Of a DNA stretch of 64,000 bases, positions 22,750 through 35,949 are shown one piece after another. The stretch spans positions 53,164,965 through 53,228,964 of the forward strand of contig NC_056527.1 of assembly GCF_019175285.1 (NCBI RefSeq). Reading direction: 5' to 3'. This DNA comes from Sceloporus undulatus (Eukaryota > Chordata > Lepidosauria > Squamata > Phrynosomatidae). The position numbers and the translations under genes are program-made. The notes below the pieces were generated by a model. The model made no database searches and was not told the DNA's origin. It was given only the letters and a program-made list of their open reading frames with translations. Every line of letters starts with the position of its first letter. Positions within the stretch are counted from its first letter, which is position 1.

Positions 22750-23675
22750 CAGCAGCTGCATGATTACACTAGAAGGAGAAGTGTTCTGTGCACACTACTG
22801 GTTGTTTTGTTTCTTTCACACTATTTTCCCTTCTTTAAGAGAACTACTGCCCGTCGCCAGACCAAAATATTATTTGCTCTTCTCAGGACCAGCCCTATCA
22901 TTAGACAGGGCAGACATTGCCTCAGGCAGAAGATGCTGGGAGACAACAATGACAGTTACTTGACATTCCCTCCTGAGCCCCCTGGCCATTTCTCTCTGTA
23001 GGAGAACAGCGCTGCACATGGCACATAATAAACTGTCTTGATCCCCTAAGTTGCCCTGCTGACCTCAAACATGGTAGAGGATGTTATTCCATTGCTGATA
23101 TTCAACTGGAAGATCAATCAGCTTCTACATGTGGAAGGAGACATCATCTTGTTCTTCTCCTTAGGCAGCAAAATGTCTCTGGCCAGCCCTGCTTCTTCTG
23201 TTCTCTGAATGTGGCAAGTTTGAGCTCACATCTCTTCAGTCTCTGGCTCAGAACTGTGCCCTGTTCATTAAAAAACCAAGTGGTACTTCTTATTCTCTTT
23301 CACAAAATAAATATGTATTTGAAAAGAACATGTCTAATGTCGATGCTGTGGTGTGGCCAGAATGGCTGAACAAATTGATCAAAAGGGCATAATGTTTCAG
23401 TTAAAACTTAGGAACATCTGTTGCACAAAGGCCATAGCTCAGTAGTAAAGCATGCTTCTGGGTCCAATCTACATCAGTTGATGTTTAAAAAGACTGCTGC
23501 AGGATACTCTGTAGAGCCACTGCAGGTAAGAGGAGACTATACTGTGTGAGATGGACATCCAGACTGACCTCATGGAAGGCAGGGGAGACTGGGTTCTCAC
23601 AGTTGACGGAAGCCTCCTTATAATTACTGTGCATTTATCCTCAAATATCTTGAGAAGAGATGGCTTCTATGTTTA
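22750..23675. other. Stretch without a recognised gene
   Basis: No domain, splice pattern or clear repeat recognised. Confidence 0.3.
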
Positions 23676-23678
23676 TAG

Positions 23679-23858
23679 AAGCCAGCATGGTGTAATGGTT
23701 TGACTGTTGGAGTATGGCTCTGGAGATCAGAGATCAATTCCCAGCTCGAGCACTAAAACCCACTAGATGACCTTGGGCAAGTCACACTGTCTCAGCCTCA
23801 GAGGATGATAATGGCAAGCCCCCTTTAAAGAAACTTGCCAAGAAAACCCTATGAAAAA
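23679..23858 (+). mobile_element. tRNA-derived SINE, 3'-truncated
   Basis: Head 'gccagcatggtgtaatggtt', middle 'gaccttgggcaagtcaca', then 'aaacttgccaagaaaaccct'. The ACA tail is missing; a CAGTGG-family-like block follows. Confidence 0.75.
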
Positions 23859-23861
23859 CAA

Positions 23862-24040
23862 CTGGGTGGCCAAGGAAACAGCTGCCCACATGGGCTGGAG
23901 ACACCCCCCAGGCCCAGAGCAGCACCCATGTGGGCCCAGGAGTGGCTGCGGGGGGCCAACCGAGTGTCACCCCCTCTTCTGGGGTGTCACTCAGTGCGGT
24001 CTGCATCCTCGCACCCCGTCAGTGATGCTACTAATCCAAG
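23862..24040. mobile_element. CAGTGG-family fragment
   Basis: Contains 'gagtgtcaccccctcttctg' and 'ggtgtcactcagtgcggtct', the shared right half of the hAT-like family. It ends near 'gtcagtgatgctact'. Confidence 0.45.
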
Positions 24041-24044
24041 TTTT

Positions 24045-25075
24045 CCTTTTTCCTCTGAGTTCTTTGCTTGGTGCAGGTAAAGTGAATATTCACATCAACA
24101 ATATAAGGTTGTGAACAATCCTTGTTGTCATATCAAGTGGTGACAAATTATGCTTTTGTTTGGGGCGCTTCTCTCAAAATATGCTGGTCACACTAAACAT
24201 CCACATACATAAGTAATGTCTGAATGGGACACATGCAATAAATCCAATACATGTATGTCTGAATAGGAGGTGACATCCCATTTATATTTACTCAACTGTA
24301 ATTTGGACCTAGGCTCTCCTCGAGCATAACTCTGGTGCATGCATATGCACAGGTCTTTGTGGTAGGACACATCCATCTGATGAAGGAGACAGTAAGGCTC
24401 CCACAACATGCAAGGAGAGGACTATCCAAACAAGCCCATCATACAATTATAATGGTCTTTAGATTTGGCCTGGGAGAAAAAGCTTCATTTCTTCTCTGTC
24501 ATCTGCATCTTTGCCCTATAAATCTTTCAGCCTGTAGGGAGTTGAGATTCAAGGCAGCCTGTGATCCATGGAAAGAGTGCTTTTTCAGTCAGACGCACCA
24601 GCGTCTGCTGCCTTTTCAAAACCACAGCTTTAATCCTAAAAGCCAGTGTATTCACTTCAAAAAATAAACAGCTTTTTGCAGGCCTTATTTGCTTGATATT
24701 AACTGCTTTCAATTCCATCTATTCTCTCAGCTCTTTCTCAAACACAAGGGCTGAGGGATTACAAAAAGTTCAGAAGTCTTGCTTCGTTTGCTTCTAAATG
24801 GAAAGAAACTCTTTTTTCTCTGCTTTATTCTTTGTACAAAGTTGGCGCAGCAACTTAGGTAGGCAAAACGAAAAGCAAGCACTGGAAAAAGACTGGGGAA
24901 AACGTGGTTCTTTCAAAAGAGCACAATTATTCCGTAGAGCAAAGACGCTTCAGGAATATTCATTTCCTGTATCTGGCTAATATGTAATGGCCCATGCTTT
25001 CCCCAGAAAGGTGAAAAAATATTTGGAAATTGCTTTCACCTGCCAAAGTAGTGTACACTAATGCTAGGTGTAGCT
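24045..25075. other. Stretch without a recognised gene
   Basis: Largely AT-rich and apparently single-copy within this window. No coding signal recognised. Function, if any, unknown. Confidence 0.3.
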
Positions 25076-25079
25076 ACTA

Positions 25080-25345
25080 GAGGGTGAAAATTCCAGAATA
25101 AGAATTCTGCCCCCAAATGAAATGTTCCTTCAGTCCCCAAATGTCTATTACTGCAGTAACTTACAAGTTCAGCTGAGCATTTAAAGATATAGCCTAGGCA
25201 TCCAAAGAAAAGAAGCAAGCAGAGGTACCAAAGGAATGCAAACAGAACAAATAATAGAGTTCTAGGTGAAATTAATTTTGGAGTCTTATTCTCTGCAATA
25301 CTAGAAATTTGTGGACTGAAGGAAAAAATAAAGTTAGGGGAGAAT
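25080..25345. repeat. Foldback-like repeat, second copy at 44985-45440
   Basis: 'ttccttcagtcccc' at the left is complementary to 'gtggactgaaggaaa' at the right. Internal words such as 'accaaaggaatgcaaacag' and 'ctgcagtaactta' recur around 45040-45160. Confidence 0.55.
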
Positions 25346-25774
25346 TATTATTAGATGCAAAGCCTTCATTTTGCCAAGCTTCTAGTTAAACCCCTGTTCA
25401 AACCAACAACCTCATGTCATAATGTTCACATGATCCTTTCTTATTTAAGGGCTTTGTCCTGTAGTTACCAAAGAACTGACCTTGAATGCCATTCTTTGAT
25501 AGAAGGGCAGTGTATAAATCCAACAAATACCCACCTACTATAAAGGATACCAATTTTCACTAAGATTTGTACGTTACTCTAGACCGTTTTCTTATGCAGA
25601 AATCCTTTAAATGTATTAATCAAAGAATAAAAATACAAACAAATAAATATATCAATAGCTATCTCAATGCACCAGCATCTTGCCAACTCACCACTGGAAG
25701 ATATTCTGAAGAGAGGGTGGTGTTCATGCTGTTTTGCAGTCTAACTTGTCACCCAGACTTTCTGGATGCGATTA

Positions 25775-25975
25775 AATGACACAGTTCAATACCAGTATAA
25801 CTGCCATGGCTCCATTCTACAGAACCCTGATATTTGTAGTTTGGTGGAGAAATCAGAATTCTATGCCAAGGAGTTATAGCGTCCACTCCCCTGATGTGCA
25901 ACACCAGAGCTCCCTAGCACGTAATTCTAATCACAGTACCTTACACTATAAATCCCAGGATATCATATTGTGCGT
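25775..25975. mobile_element. MITE remnant
   Basis: 'aactgccatggctccattct', 'gtagtttggtgg' and 'actataaatcccaggat' follow the order of the 'aaactacaaatcccag' families. Decayed. A TG/TA-rich microsatellite follows (25973-26010). Confidence 0.4.
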
Positions 25976-26357
25976 GTGTGTGTGTGTTTATAGTCATATA
26001 TATATTTATATCTGTTGGGTAAATGTCCCTTTAAAAAGTGATAAAATAATATCTATGGCTGTAAATGTTAAGAAACACCATGTGTCAACAACCCTAATGG
26101 TATCACCACTGTATATAAGGGCTCTGGAACCCAAGGCAAGTGTGGGTTGAAGAGAGGAGTTGGTGTGCTTCAGTGTTTGTTGGAGAAGACAGTGTATGTT
26201 GACAGAAGTCAGAGCTTCTGTTGCAAATACTTTGCATATATTTTGCAACAGGAAGATAAAAGCCTCCAAGGGCTTTGGAAGAAGTCAACTGTGTGTGTGC
26301 CTTATTTCAGGTTGGCCAGTGCTTTATTGCCAAATACTGCATACTGGATTGTGCTTC

Positions 26358-26515
26358 CAGGGACGTAGCTAGGATTTTAGGAAGGGGGGCGTCCAGACTA
26401 AGTGCCACCATTACAATGGGGCTTGGGTGTGACGGCACAGCAGCACACACCATTCATTTTTCTAAAGGAAGGGGGGTCTGACCCCCAAGAAACCCCCCCC
26501 CCGGCTATGTCCCTG
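26358..26515. mobile_element. hAT-like MITE with 7-bp direct repeats
   Basis: 158 bp between 'cagggacgtagct' and 'ggctatgtccctg'. GTGCTTC is present on both sides (26351-26357 and 26516-26522), possibly a decayed 8-bp duplication. A reverse copy is at 15067-15190. Interior: 'ccattacaatggggcttggg' and poly-C. Confidence 0.75.
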
Positions 26516-26524
26516 GTGCTTCTG

Positions 26525-27195
26525 CACTTTGTTGTGAGCTACTGCTTCTCAATTCTTAATTAAAATGTTGAGATCATAGCCAAAAGCCTGGGTAACTCTT
26601 TGACACTGCTCTTGCTGTTCCCCACTGGATACGTTTTCTTCCCAGCAGCATGGACAATCCTCACTTATTTTCTGTTATGGCAAAATGCAGGGTAAGAGGC
26701 CAAAGGTAAGTTTTAGAATGGCACAGAACACTCCACATGTACGTGAAAAATGATGATTTTTAAAAGATGTTTTATCTTAGGATGGAGCCATAGCAATTAA
26801 AATGGCATCAGACTGCTACAACTGTATGATACTGATACACTCTCTTTCAGAAGTGTGTAAATAAGGAATGGCCATTCCAGATGTATAGCACAGGCCAATA
26901 TATGTGTACTTGGAAGTACCGTAAGTCCTACAGAATTCCATAGGGCTTATTCCAAGGTAAGACTTCAACCTAAAATTTAGGGCTCTGTATGCTTAAACCA
27001 TAAACAAAGAGGGTTGAAGCAAGTAATTTTATATTCTTCATTCTTGATGGAATTACCAGTTATGACACCAGCTGCCTCAAAAGCAGCTTTATGTTGTCAT
27101 GGTATCCTTGATGATTTGGAGATTTTTAAGAGTACATAAATGACTCCCTCCCCATTTTTTAATGGTCTCTTTTCAAGAGGAGTTCAAGAAAACCA
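26525..27195. other. Stretch without a recognised gene
   Basis: No gene or clear repeat recognised. Confidence 0.3.
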
Positions 27196-27199
27196 CATA

Positions 27200-27438
27200 C
27201 AGTGGTACCTCGGGATACGAAATGCGCAGGTTACGAAATTTCCGGGATACGAAAAAGTTGGATTGGCAAAAACTGTTTCGGGTTACGAAATATTTTTCGG
27301 GTTACGAAATTCATTTTGGCGCGAAATTCAAATGCTATAGGCTTCCAGCGCTAACGGAAAGCTATTTCGGGTTACGAAATTTTCGCGTTACGAAGGGAAT
27401 GGCGGAACGAATTAATTTCGTAACCCGAGGCACCACTG
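27200..27438. mobile_element. Mariner-like MITE, 'CAGTGGTACCTCGGG' family
   Basis: Left end 'cagtggtacctcgggatacg', right end 'cgtaacccgaggcaccactg'; TA flanks both ends (27198-27199, 27439-27440). The 239-bp interior is built from repeated 'ggttacgaaat' words. Two longer copies lie at 53510 and 54530. TA target plus terminal inverted repeats indicates the Tc1/mariner superfamily. Confidence 0.85.
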
Positions 27439-27444
27439 TACAGA

Positions 27445-28335
27445 TTTTCAGTTCCCTTCCCCAGGAATCAGCATTGTACTGGTTTAAAAGCTGTTTTTTA
27501 AAAAAGTTATTCACAGGGGATAGCATCAGGTTCCCTCAAAGGCATTTTGGAAAGAAACGTACAAGTCAGCAGATCTAATTTCCATTTTTCCCTCCTGAGG
27601 AGTTGTAAAGTGCATTCTTCAGATTCCAAGATACCCCGATGAAAGAGAGCTGAATTAACAGTGGAGACTTTCCTCAAAAGAAACAGAAAGGGTGCCTAAT
27701 TTCTGTACGTCTGAGGTGAGCAAATTGCAGCCCCTTGGCTATTTCTTTTACTCCCTGCCATGTTGTCCATCTGCCACCAAGTTAAACTAGCAGCACTGCC
27801 CTTGCAGCCACAACCATTCTACCAAAATCATGTCAAATGTTTGCTTGCCTATCCTAGAAAAAAAGCTCATTCCTGCTCCTTTCACCTCTTGTTTCCTTCC
27901 TCCTCTATGTGCACCATGGAGTCGCTGTGGTGCCAGTTTAGCAGTGACCAGCTAAAAGATACGTGTTGTATTCTGGTGGCAATAACAACAACAGCACCAA
28001 ACACAGTACTCATATACTCCCTGATGAGTTTCAATGCAGTTTCCAAAGAAAGTTGCCCGTCCCCATCTATGTGCTCAGAAAAGCCAACTGGAGTTTTTCT
28101 ATAGAGGTCTCAGACATATTCCATTCTTTCCTGGTTTTTTGGTTTCTGGGTGGAAAACTCAAAGCAAGAAATTCAATCAATTTCCTCCAGATTAGCACAA
28201 GAGCTGATCTCCTGGGGTTTATGTAACAGTGTGAGCAGGACAGGAGGACAAGACATGGGACTGGATTGCCCCCAAGTGCCTACCCTTCTTACTGTCTAAA
28301 ATATGAGGGAAATGTTTTGGCAGTATGTCACTATT
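27445..28335. other. Stretch without a recognised gene
   Basis: Open frame 27760-28104 has no recognisable domain or splice context. Nothing identified. Confidence 0.3.
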
Positions 28336-28345
28336 CCAAAGACTT

Positions 28346-28876
28346 GGGACTTTATCGCACTGCCCTGGTCCCTGACTTACCTCTTCCAAATTTGAGCCAA
28401 ATTCGGAAGTTAGGCTGATTTTATTGCATGGACCTTTTCCTCAAAATGGCTTCCCATTGCCTCTAGTGTTGAATTTGGGCCCCATAAATCATTTTCACGA
28501 CTGAATGAATAAATTTATTATGGCACACAGCCAGCATAAAGTAATAAAATGTTTAGAAAAATTACTTTACATCCAGATAGAAACATTTATATTCAAGCAT
28601 ATCATATAAATGCATGAATACATACAAATGTTAAGGATAAAACTTTGAACCATGTTTCTGGAAGGATTTAGGACCATTTTTTCCAAATCGGAAACTTCCG
28701 AGTTGGAAAAAATGGCCTCCAAAGTGACTTTTGGAGCCCGAATTCAACACTGGAGGCAAAGGGAAGCCATTTTGAGGGGAAAGTCCATGCGATAAAATCA
28801 GCCTAACTTCTGAATTTGGCTTAAATTCGGAAGAGATAAGTCAGGCACCGGAGGCCATGCGATAAAATCCCAAGAG
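28346..28876. mobile_element. Large foldback element, 'GGACTTTATC' family
   Basis: Arms of about 150 bp are inverted: 'gggactttatcgcactgccc' against 'atgcgataaaatccc', and 'ggaagttaggctgattttat' against 'ataaaatcagcctaacttct'. The centre (about 28500-28660) holds AT-rich unrelated sequence, perhaps a later insertion. Related termini occur at 58233-58527 and 39944. Confidence 0.75.
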
Positions 28877-28879
28877 AGA

Positions 28880-30870
28880 AATAAGTGTTCTCCTGGCTTC
28901 CAGTATTCTGGAGTGCCAAGATACAGGAGCGACAGACAAAGAACTAGCATCTATTTTGGTTTAGAGATTATTCGTGTTACTTTATTTGTAAATAGTGTTC
29001 AATTGAACTGTTTAAACAGATTAGATTGGTTGTGTATTTAGGTTTGGGCCCTACTTTGAAAGTCCGAACAGAATGTCCCGATGTCATCCCTTCCACAACT
29101 TTCTAATAAATGGCCAGTATTTTCTTCTTGTCCCTGCCCCAGGGGGAAATAATGATCATTTTGCGTTAATGCTTGGATTTCACTGCTTCCTTATATTTAC
29201 ATAGAAATATGTTCAAATGTTGCTCTTTGCCCTAGTCTTTCACTATTATCTGTATTTGTGAAAACAAAAAATGTGAAGCATAAGAACTTAATCTGTTGTT
29301 GTTGTTGTTAGCTGTTACCAGAATAAAGAAAAACTGGAAGACAGGCAATGTAACCATAGAGAGTTGGTGATGCAGACTATAAAATACTTTATTAATGAGG
29401 AAATTAAGAGAGAAATTAAATTAACAAGTTGAAGAAGTCCATGTTACATTACTCTTTTATAGGCTTCCATTCCTAGAATATGCTAATAAAAATTTCCAAA
29501 TGATGACTCCACTATTCCATCATCTATTCTAGAACTTGGGAACAATGTCTTATAAGCAATTTCAACCAGGATTTCATTCCCAGAGATGTCCACTTTTTCA
29601 TCTTTTTAAACATACCCAATAGCATCCACCTTCATTATTGTTAATGCAATTTGTTCATTTTTTAACTGTTTGTTTTATTAACCACTTTGTTATCTGTTAT
29701 ATTTGCAGTATTTCCTGTGAAACAAACAAACAAGCAAACACGTTCAGGGGACAGCACCACTCCTGCACACCTTCCCCTAATGAAGCCCAAAAGGTAAATT
29801 AATCTGGCAGCAAACTCCCTGAGTACCCTCCTGCATCTCTACACACTACCAATGGTGCAGTGAATCCAGTCTTTAAAAGATCTCTCCAAGGGGCTGAACC
29901 TATTTAGGAATTATATTCAGCACATCTTTGAAGGCTCAGTTAAAACCTGAATTCACTGCCCAGCTGACTTGGGACTCACCAGCTGCACCCAAATGCACTC
30001 AACCAAAGGGCAAGCGAGAATCATTGCTTGCGAACCAGATTTGTTAAGCTTTGGCTGAAGGAAGAGAATAGTGAGAATAATGTACGAAAGCACTTATAGT
30101 TTCAAAGAGTATGAGAAAGAAAAAAGAAAAGAAAGAAAAAAGAACCAACCCAACAGCCAATCTTGTTTACACTGCTGCCCATCTCTTAAGAGAAGCAGAG
30201 ATGTCTTGCAAATTAAAGGCCAGCCAGCTCTTAAAAACCAAAGAAAAGGAAATGTGGCTGTGTGATTTGACTTCCCTAAATGGGTAGCAGCATTTGTAAT
30301 AGATGGTCACATTCTGTATTTTGTGGCTACAGAACATGCTACTAATGGATTGGATCCAGATCAAGTTGCATGCAGCTGGGTTGTTGCAGAAGGCTTCGTT
30401 GTCACTTGCGCTCTCCCCTCCCCTTTTTCAAACACTATGCAGAGAGACAAGAGGCCCTGATGAATGAGTTGAACTGTGAGATTAGATCCTTTCATACCAC
30501 CTTGAGATACCCTCAGTGAGCAAGAGCTTGCCACCTAGAGAAGATGCTTCCTGGGTTCAACCCTATCAACAAGGGGTGAGGAAGCCATATACACATTCCC
30601 ATATCACCACTGCAGTGCAAAAAATAATAAAAAATGCTATCTAAATGTACAGTTGTGTCCCTTGAATTTTCTGGGAGGTGTAATTGACTATTTGCATACT
30701 ATTTGGGGGCTGGGTATTTTTTAAAGCTCAAAACAGCATATTATTAGACACAGGAAACAATTTCTGGTCCTACAAATGTATCAATAAGCTGGACAGGGAA
30801 GCAGGACTATGAAGCTCTTATTTTCCATATTGACAAATGTAAGTCACCAGAAATGTTATGCAGAAAGGCT
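28880..30870. other. Long stretch without a recognised gene
   Basis: AT-rich. Short open frames only, no known domain, no clear repeat family. Confidence 0.3.
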
Positions 30871-30875
30871 TATAT

Positions 30876-31090
30876 CAGGGGTGGGGATTCTTTTGGTCTT
30901 CCAGATGCTTTAGATTTTAATTCTGAAACTCTGAAGCGCAGCAATACACATTCTGCAGGATGTCCCAGGGATCCTCTGGATTTTTAATCCTGAAATCCTG
31001 CTGTTCTCTTTTCTCAGATATTTTTCTTCCACCACTTTAGCCTTTGTAGTACTAGCAAAGGAACCCAAACCAGCTTCTACTGCCAATTAT
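30876..31090. mobile_element. hAT-like repeat remnant
   Basis: 'atcaggggtggggattcttt' and 'cttccagatgctttagattt' resemble the left end of the 18147 family. The right end is unclear. Confidence 0.35.
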
Positions 31091-31094
31091 CACC

Positions 31095-34000
31095 CACAAG
31101 GTGATAAGAAAGCAGAAAAATCCAGATACCCAAAAATGCAACCCATGAAAGGGCAAAGTCTTTTACACAGATTCTCTCAACGGTAGTGGAATATTCTTAA
31201 GGCCCACACAAACACAAGGATGCTTTCTCCTGTGTCTTCCTTGGTTCAGTCCCTGGCATCACTTATTCCTGTGAGTCAACAAACCACTTGGAAATGAAAT
31301 ACTCAAAGAGATTAAAAAGTAGGTTGTGGATTTCTGAGTTTGCTGGAGTGACCCAAATTGATAGCTTCTGTGCCAAGAACACTAGAAAAGAAAGGCTCAA
31401 GTATGCAAGCCAGACTGAAGCCTTTGCCATTGTCATTTTCACATTACATTTGCGAGGCTTTTTGGAGACAGAAATCATCCTTAGCATTTGAAAGGGCAAA
31501 CAATTGCCAAGAGTGGGTTGTTGTGAGGAATTGCTGCTGAATCAGAAACAGGGATGAATTAAGAGAGTAATATTCAGAAATGATTTATACTGAGCATTGC
31601 TATTTTCAGACTTGGGAAGTGAGAAGTTCAATGTTAATTTGTGTTATTGTGTTATAGTGTTATGTGATGATGGTGGTGGTGGTGATGATGATGATATGAT
31701 AATATACAATACTTCTATCTTAAACTAACAACATACACACACATACACATATATATATATGAAACAAGAATGTTTAATTTCCTTCTAAGCCCTAACATCT
31801 CCCTGCAACCTCCCTATCGGGCAATAATAACAGACTCCAGTCAGAGCTTGGAAAAGTTGCTTTCTGGACTACAGTGCCCAAAATCCTCTAGCCAGCAAGG
31901 CCATGTCCTGGCTCCAGCCAATGTTACATAAGCAGTCTTCTGACTCACACACATCAGGACTTCTCCTATCTGCTGAAACCCCTACACTCCTTGCATGTGG
32001 CACTAGAGGGTTCACTATACCTATGAAACAGATCTGAGGGGCAGGTTTAGACCTATAGATTGGAGAAGAGATCCAGTCCACTGAAGGTGTTGAATTCCAG
32101 TTTTGCACAGATAGTTGATTCATCCCAGTTGGGAGCAGGAAAGGAGACCTGTTCCATGGGAACTAATAGCAACAGGGGCAAGCAAAAATGCTTTTGGTAG
32201 AAGCAGAGGTATGCTTTTCATTGGGTCTTTGGACAATATCCACCATGCAGGTGAGCAATGAGACAGTTTTCAGGGGGGGGGGGGCAGTGACAAAATTTGA
32301 GGATGCAAACCAAAAAATTGATTTGGACACTGGTCACTACAAAAGAGGTTTCTGTACTAAAAACATTTTGATAGATAATAACAAAAATAAACCCCCTAGT
32401 AGTTAATGTATTTTAATTAGAAAGTATGTTGTGACGTTTCCAAAACAAAGTAAGTCAAAATACAATACAAGTACAAAGTCAAAAGTAAAAATACAATATT
32501 TTCTACATGTAAAATAACTCTATAGTCTATATAATAGTGACTAGGAAGTAAATGTATATTGTGTAAGTCATCCTATTGTGATGACCGGAACTGTTTAAAA
32601 AATCTAATGGGTTGGGGGTTTTCTGCAAACTTGTATAGAAACTATTGCCTTGAAATGCCATCAAATACATTACTTTCCAAAGTCAAAATTACAAAATGTG
32701 TTTTTCTCTGATAAAGCACAGAACAGTTGTATGAAAGTCAGCATGTGTGTCAATGGTGGAATGAATTTTCACAGTAACCCAAATGATGCCACCTGGAGAA
32801 GCACCAAATATGGTCCCTGCAGCATACAAAGGGTACATGGCTTCCTTGTACAGATAAAATGTTGTAGTACGTTCACAAAGTTTTAGTGCTGGGGTTCCAC
32901 AGGGTTCTACGTTATCCTTTCCTTTGGATGCCTAAACTGTATTATAAACACTCTACTGAAATGTGGGGACTGGAGGAAAATTTCACTGTGTAGCAGAATT
33001 TTAAAATGAGGGCATTTTAATATCTACCCATCCCTATACCCTTGCAGTCCTATCATGACTGGTAAGCAATTCTCCATCTTGTGGTCCTGCCCCATACAGG
33101 TGGCCCTGAACAACTGACCAGGAATAAGATTGAAACTCTTTGCCAGTGCGGACTAAATTGCAAAGATATAGAGCTTGAAAATATTACTTTTTCAGATTTA
33201 AGTTCCTAGAATCCCATCGCTAGCATAGCCACTGGCCACGCTGGCTGGAGATTTGGGGAACTGTCGTCCAAAAGGGTAACTTTTCCAAGCCAAGCACAGC
33301 ATCCCATTCCCAAAACAGCTATTGTTCTGAGATGACAGGCCCACATTTGGCAGTGCTTTTCTTAAGCAATGGAGAAGTATCAGTTGTGCAGTTGTCAGTT
33401 TTGGGTTGGTGCCACTCCAGACTAAAAATGCCAGGAACACTGTGGCTCCTTTTAATATGCTGACTGTGTATTTACATCAGTCCTGAAAATGTGCAACCTT
33501 GCACATTTTTTTTGAAATCCCTACAATTCTTTTGCTCCACAAAAAAAACAGGCTCAGCATTCTTGTTTTTCAAGAGACGCTCCCACATTTTCCATTGTTA
33601 AACAACTCCCTTCTCTAGCATGTCAAATGTTGTCCAGCATCCTTGCTATGACTGCCACCCTCTGTTATATGAAGGCAGAGCATGAAAAGGTTACTGCACC
33701 TCCCAAAATCCCCTAGCCATTTGTAACATTTGTAAGTTCTGTGATAAGCACTGATGACTTTGAAATGCAGCAGGACAATAGTTAACAGATGTGGGCAAAA
33801 AAATGTTGACTTCAAATCCACTTTCTGGACAAAAGTTCCTAGATGTTTTCTGGAACTGATATGGATGGGAATGTTGAGAATGTACAGTAAGCATCAGAAA
33901 ATTATCCTATGTACTTTTTAATATAATGAAAATATACTGATTGAAAAATGTAAGAGGATCACAACCACACTCAGGTGATTACAAGAGTGAAGAACTGCAT

Positions 34001-34280
34001 TTTTGAACATGCGTATAATCTTGCTATTGGAAAAGGCAGTACTCTGTAAATGTATTCAGAAGGTAACTTCTCATATTTGGTATAGTAAATAGAGTCCAGA
34101 TTTTGACTGGCAAGACCTAAGTGTTATTCTCTGCTCATCCACGAAGCTCAATGCTTCTCAGCCTGACATGCTAAACAGAGTTATAGCAAGGCTAAAATGA
34201 GCGTAGACATATATGAATTCCTTAGGAAAAATGTAGGATTAAATCTGTGTGAGTGAAAGAGATGTGTGCACCCACAAACA
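31095..34280. other. Long stretch without a recognised gene
   Basis: Contains short GAT/GGT and TA microsatellites near 31665-31760 and small 'actacagtgcccaaaatcct' and 'cctagaatcccatcgctagc' blocks (about 31860, 33200) of the hAT-like type. No coding region supported. Confidence 0.3.
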
Positions 34281-34288
34281 CACACAAA

Positions 34289-34444
34289 GCAGTGACCTAG
34301 GGCAAGTTACACTCTCTCAGCCTCTGAGAGTGGCAATGGTAAACTCCCTCTGAAGAAACTTGCCAAGAAAACCCCATGACAGATTCACCATAGGGTCACC
34401 ATAAATCAGTAATGACTTGAAGGCATACAACAGCAACAACAAGA
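34289..34444 (+). mobile_element. tRNA-derived SINE, 5'-truncated
   Basis: Starts in the middle segment ('gacctagggcaagttacact'), then 'gccaagaaaaccccatgaca', and ends 'gaaggcatacaacagcaaca'. Confidence 0.75.
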
Positions 34445-34799
34445 AGCCAGCATGGCCAATGGCTGGAGTACCCTGGGAGTCATATTTGGAAAAAATAACA
34501 TTTCCATATTCTGGTCTAAACAGTACATTCTTCCCAAGTCTGAAATGTTGATCAAACCTCCATTATAAATGACAGGCAGCATAAACCACAGCTTTAATGA
34601 CTGCCACATGTAGGAAACGCCTATCAGTTTTTTGCTTGCAGTAAATGCAATTGTCTATTATGTACATTCACTGACTACATGGATATCACTAGGTTCAAAC
34701 TCTCATTGTCACTTAAATTAGGTTTTTCTAACTCAAGTCTCTTTCAGATACCTTACTTCTATGTGTTAATAAAACACAGAAGAAAAATACCACAGACAT

Positions 34800-35000
34800 T
34801 GGAAGCAAAAAAGGAGTCCCAAATGCATTTGCATCGTCAACTCCATCTTTATTTGAATCCTTGCATGTGTGAACAACTGAACTTGCAGAGATGAGGACCG
34901 ATGTGGATCGATGTGGTTCCATAGTGTGAATCACAAAACTGGAATGTGTGAGTGAGATGATTCCTGTTGTTGTGCTTTTAAAAAAAAAGGAGTTCTGAAT
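34800..35000. repeat. Interspersed repeat, second copy at 48005-48385
   Basis: Shares 'catttgcatcgtcaac', 'gatgtggttccatagtgtga' and 'ggaatgtgtgagtgag' with the later copy, in the same order and orientation. No ends defined, family not named. Confidence 0.55.
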
Positions 35001-35004
35001 GCCC

Positions 35005-35720
35005 CCTCAGAATCTCATTTGCCTGCCCCCACCAATTCAGACCCATTGATCCTGATTAGACAGGGGAGGGATGCGGTAGAAATGGATCATTTGTGTCTTA
35101 GATTGTCTCATCTATCATGAGAATTCCTGCCCTGTTTGTCCAGTTCCAAAACAACAACCCTGAAATCAATGTAGTGGAAAGTGGTTCCCACTAAGGAAAA
35201 TCCTGAAAGAGCAGCCAAGTGTGCACTGACTGGAGAATCATTTAAAAACAAATAGTTATCTGTATATCTCATCCCTCCAATGAGCTCAAGGCAGCACATG
35301 CAGCTCCCTTCCTCTCCACTTTTTTCCTCACAACAACCCCATAAGGTAGGATAGTTAGAAAGAAAGATACAGAGCCAGACTCATTCAATAAACTCCATGA
35401 TTCATTAATGGCTAAAACTCAGAGCTTCCCAAGTCCCTACCCAGTTTGCTAACCACTGAGGAAGACCAAGCCTATGAAAGCTTGAGCTACAACTTCTTTC
35501 ACATGGTTAGTCTCAAAGGTGCTACAAGATCCTTTTGCATACTGCACCAAAAGTCCTTGAGAACCAGTCCTTCTCTTCTACCGTTTCCCACTATGTATTT
35601 TACATATATTTTATTGTAGATGTATTTTATATACCTCACATGGATGGAAGCTACAGTCCTATGCACACGTACACTTCCTTGGGAACAAATATCATGAAGC
35701 TCCACTGGATTTACTTCTGA
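35005..35720. other. Stretch without a recognised gene
   Basis: No gene or repeat recognised with confidence. Confidence 0.3.
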
Positions 35721-35722
35721 GA

Positions 35723-35945
35723 GAGCCAGCATGGCGTAATGGTTTGAATATTGGACTACAACTCTGGAGACCAGAGTTCAAATCCCTCCTCGGCCATGAT
35801 CCCGAGCAAGTCACACACACTCAGTCTCATGGGAAGGGAATGGCAAACCTCTTCTGAACACACCTTGCCAAGAAAACCCCATGATAGCATCACCTTAGGG
35901 TTACCATATATCAGATATGACTTAAAGGCCCACAACAACAAAAAC
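35723..35945 (+). mobile_element. tRNA-derived SINE, near full length
   Basis: Head 'gagccagcatggcgtaatgg', 'ttggactacaactctggaga', B-box-like 'gagttcaaatccc', middle 'gatcccgagcaagtcacaca', tail 'gcccacaacaacaaaaac'. Confidence 0.85.
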
Positions 35946-35949
35946 AGCA

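Noticed and set aside
27200-27438. CRISPR-like array from repeated 'ggttacgaaat' words
   Set aside because: Repeats are short, irregular and inside a TA-flanked MITE in a vertebrate genome.
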